A DNA stretch of 64,000 nucleotides. Source: Haliclystus octoradiatus (Eukaryota > Cnidaria > Staurozoa > Stauromedusae > Haliclystidae). Shown here in pieces: positions 59,453 to 64,000 of the stretch. Under the pieces are notes generated by a model. That model was not told where the DNA came from. It did no database searches and saw only the letters and a program-made list of their open reading frames with translations. Where the stretch lies: contig OU744450.1 of NCBI GenBank assembly GCA_916610825.1, forward strand, positions 1,488,001 through 1,552,000, read 5' to 3'. Made by a program: the position numbers and the translations under genes. Every line of letters starts with the position of its first letter. The first letter of the stretch is position 1.

Positions 59453-61403
59453 CATTGATGCAGTTGTCCAATTTGTTGACATCTACCTGAATTTTATCTT
59501 TCCATTTTACGTCAAACTTCATAATTAGTCAACTCAATGCATACATTTCTGCAAAGTTCTAATAATAATAGGTTTACTTAGAATGTAGCAATCTATCATA
59601 TTTTCACAAAATAAATTCATCATAATAGATTCATTATAAATTCCAATTGATGTGGTTATCCGTAACTATTTCTAATGTCAAATGTTTTTAACCAGTTTTT
59701 TTATAGGAGAAAACGTCAAATCAAATATATTGTCGTCAGTAAATATTTGAAGCTTATATGTTGATGTTTGTATAGCGAGTGTAGCTATTTAATGCGAATG
59801 GAAACAATTTTATATACAGTTTAAGTTTCAAAAGTGAATAGGAGGTTTATCAATTTTTACTTTCAGTTTTTACATATGAAATGTTGCCTCTATATATATA
59901 TATCTGATAAAAAGAATTTGGTTTAAACGTTGCGACAGAAGACTTACGACAGTTGATCTCATCTTCTCCATTATCACAATCATTTTGGTTATCACAGACC
60001 CAAACAGATGTTATACAACGACCGTTATTGCATTTGAACAAATTATCACTGCATGATCTATCAGCTAGAAATTGAATAAAACATCTAATATCATCTCTTA
60101 AATTACAAATATTAGTAGGTCTGCTTTATACTGTACGCCCTTCTGTGCATGGGCCGATCCTATTATGTACCAATCGAGGATTGACTTCGGAACGCCCTCG
60201 ATAATTGGATCGTGTTTGAAGACCTTCGAAACGACTTCAAATCCGTTCGGCATGACTTGACTGGGAATGAATTAAACCATGACATCCTAGCAATAGCATA
60301 TAAAAAAACTAACAGATCGATGAAGTCTATCTGATGGCGTTTATAATGGGAATAGGACAGGCACATGCACAAAACAAGGGCGAATCTATAATCTGTGTAG
60401 TAGTATAGTCCCATAGAAAAAATCAATCAATCATATCGACACTTTGACTGTCATAAAATTATCGGAAATAGTCTAGAATTATTCACCATAGTATTCTGAA
60501 CTAATTAGAGTCAAAAACTACTTTCAAATGTGCACCAGAAAGAGTTCCAGGACCTTTTCATTTCTATCTGAGTTTAGACAATAAAGCCACGAACTAGTTC
60601 TGGTGCAAATTTTGAAATATTTTTTGACTCCAATTTGTCAAGAATATCATGTTGAATAATTCTAGACTATTTCCAATAATTATGTGATAGTCAAAGTTTC
60701 CGTATGATTGTTTGATATTTTTTGTAGACTATATCCTATTACACAGATTGTAGATTTGCTAAAACAAACGAATGAGCCATGTCAATATTGGAGGCAGTAT
60801 ATATGCATTTCGATAAGTATTACGGAGGTTTAAGTCTGCTTGAATTCAGAACTATATAAGATCGTGCATTCTCCTGAAAGTAGCCGCTCTGTCAACCAAT
60901 CGTAAGAGTATACTCGAGGCAGTAGATCCTGGTGGTGCGACATTCATCCAATAAAGAGTTTGAGAAAAATTCGGGCAATATTAGGGCGTAAAATTGCCAG
61001 ACCGTGGTCTTTTCAAGGTATTAAATTACTGAAACTTCCAGTTGAGCATATACCACGCCCATTTTGCCTCCACTGCCACCCTGGGAGTCTCGATTGTCAA
61101 AACTAGGGTGATTCCCATCTTGTCTTTTCCTCACTTGTCTAATTCATCTTCAGATAGCAATGGCGGCGCAGTCTGCTACTCGTTCACTAAATAATCTGAA
61201 TAGTACTGATGACGGCTAATGGACAGAAACAAGTACTGGTATGCTGCTAAACAGATCATTGTGGATGGTATATAGTATATACATATACTAACAACATTGT
61301 TTCTCATCTTCTCCATTCAAGCAATCCATATCATCATCACAAACCCATCCGTTTGGTATACATCGTTCAGGACATTTGAATTGATTGACACATTCCTTTT
61401 CAC
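48523..61403 (-). CDS. Secreted protein with at least nine LDLa modules (3' part of gene)
   Basis: Eleven minus-strand exons are in frame: 61293-61403, 59948-60064, 58890-58970, 58064-58183, 56399-56536, 55289-55408, 53848-53964, 53000-53116, 51551-51679, 50036-50086 and 48523-48659. All introns are phase 1. Nine exons each encode one six-cysteine LDL-receptor class A module, and all nine keep the acidic calcium-binding residues (for example [13 protein letters not shown]). Two short exons are linkers, one Thr/Pro-rich. The protein ends with TGA directly after the last cysteine of module nine, so there is no C-terminal membrane anchor or cytoplasmic tail as in LDL-receptor proteins. The N-terminus lies outside the window, so other domains may precede these. 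LDLa modules bind lipoproteins, proteases and other ligands through calcium; the specific role here is unknown. Confidence 0.9.
49322..49970. mobile_element. hAT-like MITE with perfect 8-bp duplication
   Basis: A 649-bp element with inverted ends CACAGATTATAACAACCAAA and their reverse complement (one mismatch in that stretch), flanked by TCTTTGAC at 49314-49321 and 49971-49978. The 8-bp duplication fits hAT-type transposition. It lies in the intron before the last LDLa exon. Confidence 0.87.
50036..50086 (-). CDS. LDLa gene linker exon (17 codons)
   Basis: A TTTTGTTTAG acceptor and GTAGAA donor bound [17 protein letters not shown], phase 1-1. The call rests on splice signals and frame; it could be skipped without breaking the frame. 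Confidence 0.6.
50233..50652 (+). repeat. TGAA/TAAA tetranucleotide microsatellite, about 420 bp
   Basis: TGAA units interspersed with TAAA in an LDLa gene intron. Two overlapping 168-codon Ser-Phe-Ile-His ORFs on the minus strand are artefacts of the repeat. Confidence 0.95.
50948..51090. mobile_element. Small MITE, copy 1
   Basis: Ends CAGACATGAGAATT and AATTCTCATGTCTG frame an interior (TCTAGGATATCTTGATAAAT...) that recurs at 58370-58508. Confidence 0.8.
51551..51679 (-). CDS. LDLa gene exon, module 8
   Basis: [20 protein letters not shown] and [19 protein letters not shown] donor. Confidence 0.93.
53000..53116 (-). CDS. LDLa gene exon, module 7
   Basis: [20 protein letters not shown] and [19 protein letters not shown] donor. 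Confidence 0.9.
53848..53964 (-). CDS. LDLa gene exon, module 6
   Basis: [20 protein letters not shown] and [13 protein letters not shown], close to the LDL-receptor consensus. Confidence 0.93.
54028..54123. repeat. Long hairpin, about 46-bp arms
   Basis: GCGACAAAAAACTACAAGTA and TACTTGTAGTTTTTGTCGC are the cores of two nearly exact inverted arms with a loop of a few bases. It lies in the intron between LDLa modules 5 and 6 and is unrelated to the hammerhead family. Confidence 0.88.
54392..54607 (+). repeat. Hammerhead-family element, copy A
   Basis: A TA microsatellite, a GTGCTCAATGC...GCAGAGCA head hairpin, an outer stem (TAGATCAAAGATCACGAGTT paired with its complement 21 bp long) and the ribozyme at 54520-54559, then a TA tract. 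Confidence 0.82.
54520..54559 (+). ncRNA. Hammerhead ribozyme A
   Basis: Stem I CCGT/ACGG; core CTGAAGA (54524-54530); stem II GCG-TCTTTA-CGC; GAAA (54543-54546); stem III ACT/AGT with loop CAG; cleavage after GTA at 54555. Every invariant base is present. A perfect 21-bp outer stem (TAGATCAAAG...) encloses the whole domain and should stabilise the fold. Confidence 0.82.
54616..54846 (+). repeat. Hammerhead-family element, copy B
   Basis: A near-identical head to copy A. The left arm at 54680-54729 carries an inverted half ribozyme, then a T run of about 22 bases, then the complete right arm with the ribozyme at 54760-54799. The two 50-bp arms could also fold into one long hairpin that would block the ribozyme. 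Confidence 0.82.
54760..54799 (+). ncRNA. Hammerhead ribozyme B
   Basis: Identical over its whole length to ribozyme A. Confidence 0.82.
55050..55213 (-). mobile_element. tRNA-derived SINE (family 1), reversed copy
   Basis: On the minus strand GGGGGATTAGCTCAGATGGC and GTAGTTCAAATCC match the A and B box region of the SINE at 25413. The body is short or diverged. Confidence 0.65.
55289..55408 (-). CDS. LDLa gene exon, module 5
   Basis: [21 protein letters not shown] and [13 protein letters not shown]. The usual Phe before the second Cys is replaced. Confidence 0.9.
55755..55945. repeat. Hammerhead-family element, copy C
   Basis: Head GGGCAAAACATCAATTTGAG followed by GTGCTCCATGC, outer stem motif TAGATCAAAGATCACGAG, a minus-strand hammerhead at 55846-55885, and a degraded plus-strand half near 55910-55944 (CTAATTA core, GAAATTCAGACT). 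Confidence 0.78.
55846..55885 (-). ncRNA. Hammerhead ribozyme C
   Basis: Minus strand: stem I CTGT/ACGG with one G-U pair, core CTGAAGA, a stem II of twelve bases with imperfect pairing, GAAA, stem III ACT/AGT with loop CAG, cleavage after GTA. The core is intact; the weak stem II may lower activity. Confidence 0.68.
56399..56536 (-). CDS. LDLa gene exon, module 4
   Basis: A 12-residue spacer ([11 protein letters not shown]) precedes [20 protein letters not shown] and [19 protein letters not shown] acceptor, GTTAGT donor. Confidence 0.93.
57397..57606 (+). mobile_element. tRNA-derived SINE (family 2), copy 1
   Basis: GTTGGACCACGGCCCGCAGG, the B box GGTTCGATTCC, GGCAATCCGGCTAT and CACACAAGCTTCAAAATACT align with the copy at 59214. 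The A box is damaged. Confidence 0.8.
58064..58183 (-). CDS. LDLa gene exon, module 3
   Basis: [21 protein letters not shown] and [19 protein letters not shown] donor. Confidence 0.92.
58370..58508. mobile_element. Small MITE, copy 2
   Basis: Same ends and interior as 50948-51090 in the same orientation. TATAAA occurs on both sides and may be the target duplication. Both copies lie in LDLa gene introns. Confidence 0.8.
58890..58970 (-). CDS. LDLa gene linker exon (Thr/Pro-rich)
   Basis: A TTTTTTCATCAG acceptor and GTAAGA donor bound 27 codons in phase 1-1 reading [11 protein letters not shown] and [13 protein letters not shown]. It is likely an O-glycosylated spacer. The call rests on splice signals and frame only. 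Confidence 0.7.
59214..59449 (+). mobile_element. tRNA-derived SINE (family 2), copy 2 with poly(A)
   Basis: An intact A box (TGGTGTAGTGGTTAGAGCG) and B box (GGTTCAATCC), a body with GGGCATCCGGCTATAAACGC and a run of about 31 A's at the end. The long tail suggests a recent insertion. Confidence 0.85.
59948..60064 (-). CDS. LDLa gene exon, module 2
   Basis: [20 protein letters not shown] with [19 protein letters not shown] donor. Confidence 0.92.
60320..60800. mobile_element. Large imperfect inverted repeat, probable foldback element
   Basis: AATAGTCTAGAATTATTCA, GAGTCAAAAACTA and TGTGCACCAGAA on the left recur inverted on the right with scattered differences. Similarity continues outwards through CTGTGTAGTAG...ATAGTC to roughly 60320 and 60800. 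The ends and target duplication were not resolved. It lies in the first LDLa intron seen. Confidence 0.7.
61293..61403 (-). CDS. LDLa gene exon, module 1 of those visible
   Basis: TTTATAG acceptor and GTTAGT donor, phase 1-1. Reads [18 protein letters not shown] and [13 protein letters not shown]. It is the most upstream exon found. Confidence 0.9.
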
Positions 61404-64000
61404 CTATAAAAATATATCATACATAAATGAACATTGTATATGATTATATATGATTATTGATCACAGAGTAAGAAATTCAGAGTTCCTTTATGCGGGGACC
61501 CGGGGTGGTAGCACAATCACTGCATAGACGGGGGATGGGGTGCCACTCTAGAAAAAAGTGAAATACTTATTAAGTCTCAACAATCCTTATATGCTACACA
61601 AAAAATTCCAGAAAAACAAATCAAAAAACGAGAAATTCACTAAGAAATTTTCAAAAAGCAAAACGTACACCTCAAATAATTTGCATGGCAATAAAGATAC
61701 TAATTTTTTTCGGCGCTTGGGATTGGAGAAAGGTACTAATATTTGAGAGTCTCAGTGTGCCAAAAGTATAGAACAAGCCTAATCCGCACCCCGGGAGAAA
61801 CGTCACTAAAAAGATACTGAACATTGCATTCATACTTCAAGAAAAATTTATACCTATTATTTAATCAATATTTATTGTGTACTTGAGTTTAAAATATAGT
61901 TTCACTTCAATGCAAAGGACAGTTTTTTTGCAATATAAATATTGAATAGAGACACATCGAAAAAACGTATCAAGACAAATTAAAGCCCAGATTTCTGTTT
62001 ACGAAAGTCAAATCAATATTTGAGTTGTAATCTACTTTTACAAAAGAATAAAGATGAAATGTATTTTTAAGGTATTTAGTAGATGAAATATTTGGCTTAT
62101 ATGTTGTCTACATGAACGTTTTCTATGCCTTGAAGGTCCATTGTGGTTTTCAAAGATGTTAATATTTTTAAAGCAAACTTCGAAGACTTGGACGTTCTCT
62201 TTTACATTTCTTGAACAACTCTTTATAGGCCTACTATTTTATATACAAAATAATAAAAAACTTTTTTTATTTTTTTTATTATTTTAACTTTGAAAAATAC
62301 TATCAGTTGTAAAATAAAATACATAAATTATAAGTAGGCCTATATATGTTTGAAATGAGATGTTTAATTGTATCTAACAGTATAGAGAGAGAGAGTTTTG
62401 ATTTCGAGAGGAGCGCTAATGATCAAGGGGATTATAAGATTGCTGATCGGATAAGACTATCCAAGAATATATATGTTTTGTGAATTCGTATCATGTAGCC
62501 TTAAAGCTCAAAACAGTCAGTGTAAATATCGAACGGAGGTTAGCAAATATTCAACTTTCGAAATTGTTTAGAATATACAAGTGGGCATCGTGCAGAATCT
62601 GCGTTAATGCACGGAAACAGTAGAAGCTGATGTTCTAGCTTTATAATAAGACGTTTTTCACTTTCGAAACTTAAACTATTAACATGCAAGCTACTGCATT
62701 TGGAACTTGAGTGTCTGTCTGATGTAAAAAAACACCCTCGTGAGATTTCACAGATCATGGAATATCCAATTTCTTGACAAATGAATAATACAAATTTTAA
62801 CTTGCCATAAATCTATTTTTCTAAAACCCCATCAAAAATAGGGGCAATATTCCACATCAATTCTAATGGCATACAGAATGTAGAGATAATTTTATATGAA
62901 ACACTGGATGTAAGCTGTTGATACTAGGTAGCATAGGGATACTAGGTATAACGCGTATATTCACTAAATAGCCATAACATGGGAATTATATACGATTCGA
63001 AAAAATCAAATTACTTCGGACGTTGAAATATATTTATTCGATATTTTTCGCAAATATCGGCAAAGCAGATTTTGAATCTCGATTATATTGGCCTGTTTCA
63101 TTGAGCTTAATAATAATAATGTGCTAGCTTGTATAAATATTTTCCTCAAACGAAATACATATCTATTTTTTTTCACTTGATTTACAATGTAGGCCTCAAT
63201 GTAAGTCTCAAAACGACATTGTTTTCACTTGGTTTGTGTGGTTAGACTAAAATCCATGTCAGTTACAGCCAAGTGCTGTAGGCTAACTTTATTATTGTAA
63301 TGTAATAAAATGTGCATCGTTTGAAGTTTTTGGCGTGTTAACAGCCCTGGATATTGAAAAGATTTTTATAAACTTTTGGCACCAAAATGTTAAGAAATTT
63401 AAGAAAGTGTTAGTATATTACAATTTTTTCTTTTTTTGTAATAGCTATAGGCCTATTACTGTAATCTACCCAAAAACCACAGCAAATTTCCTGGTTCAAA
63501 AAGAAAAAATGTGTATTTAAAGAAATTATGTCATCCCCATAAAACAAGACCACTTCAGGTTTTCCGTGTGGTAAGAAGTTTTAGGTTATATCAATCAAAA
63601 ATTCAAGATTTTAAAGATCAAGAATTCAAGATTAAAAATTTTTTATGTTAGAATTGGAGTCTGTTCTATACATAATGTTACGCTTGAAATATTATATAAC
63701 GCTTGCTAAACAAGTTCTATAGCAGATCGCTTTATTTGTTTGCTGGTTAATTAGTAAGGACAACAGCACATATATGTGCCAAAAAGGAAGTAGCCTATTG
63801 TTTTTGATATTGCAAATTTGAATATAATTTGGGTTATAGCTATAGCAGAAACTTAAATGTGAATGATCATGATTTGAGTTTGTCCTGCCTTGTTTTCCGA
63901 ATACCTGAATATCAAGAAACTTTTAAAGGAGCTGTAAAGAAAGATATAGCGTACTATATAGTTTTAAGAAACTTTAAGAGCTACAGATACAACAGCATTT
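61404..64000. other. Upstream part of the LDLa gene or intergenic, no exon found
   Basis: No LDLa cysteine pattern, signal peptide or domain was seen on the minus strand here, and no plus-strand gene. Since the last exon seen opens in phase 1, more coding exons must lie further upstream, in or beyond this stretch. Confidence 0.5.

Overview
The window is eukaryotic and reads as an AT-rich invertebrate animal genome. It has short exons with GT-AG introns, modular extracellular exons (ShKT, follistatin/Kazal, LDL-receptor class A, fibrinogen), single-exon rhodopsin-like GPCRs, tRNA-derived SINEs, DNA-transposon MITEs and Ty3/gypsy LTR retrotransposons. A marine invertebrate such as a cnidarian or tunicate would fit, but the sequence alone does not fix the phylum.

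Layout. 1.6-6.2 kb: an intact Ty3/gypsy element with one gag-pol ORF. 8.2-16.7 kb (+): a six-exon gene for a small secreted mosaic protein (signal peptide, ShKT, follistatin/Kazal, ShKT, a papilin-like GCC motif, ShKT), with a Mutator-like foldback element in its last intron. 20.5-27.0 kb (-): a complete seven-exon SRR1-domain (SRRD) gene, whose introns hold a hAT-like MITE, a Tc1-like MITE and a SINE. 30.8, 42.7 and 45.4 kb: three related intronless GPCR genes lacking most class A signature motifs. 35.4-40.1 kb: a second young Ty3/gypsy element with two overlapping ORFs. 45.1 kb: an orphan fibrinogen-domain exon. 48.5-61.4 kb (-): the 3' part of a gene encoding at least nine LDLa modules, one per exon; its 5' end lies beyond the window.

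The most unusual content is a dispersed family of hairpin repeats (6.4, 10.5, 17.6, 28.7, 46.6, 47.7-48.25, 54.4-54.85 and 55.75 kb). The better-preserved copies carry minimal hammerhead self-cleaving ribozymes with the CUGANGA and GAAA cores, a three-base-pair stem III and an NUH cleavage site. Several copies are near-perfect palindromes, and one has a hammerhead on each strand. Many copies also carry a GTGCTC...GAGC hairpin and an AAT or TA microsatellite.

All exon junctions were placed by eye from splice signals, reading frame and domain conservation. Transcript data would be needed to confirm them. The three multi-exon genes are independent; nothing suggests a shared pathway.
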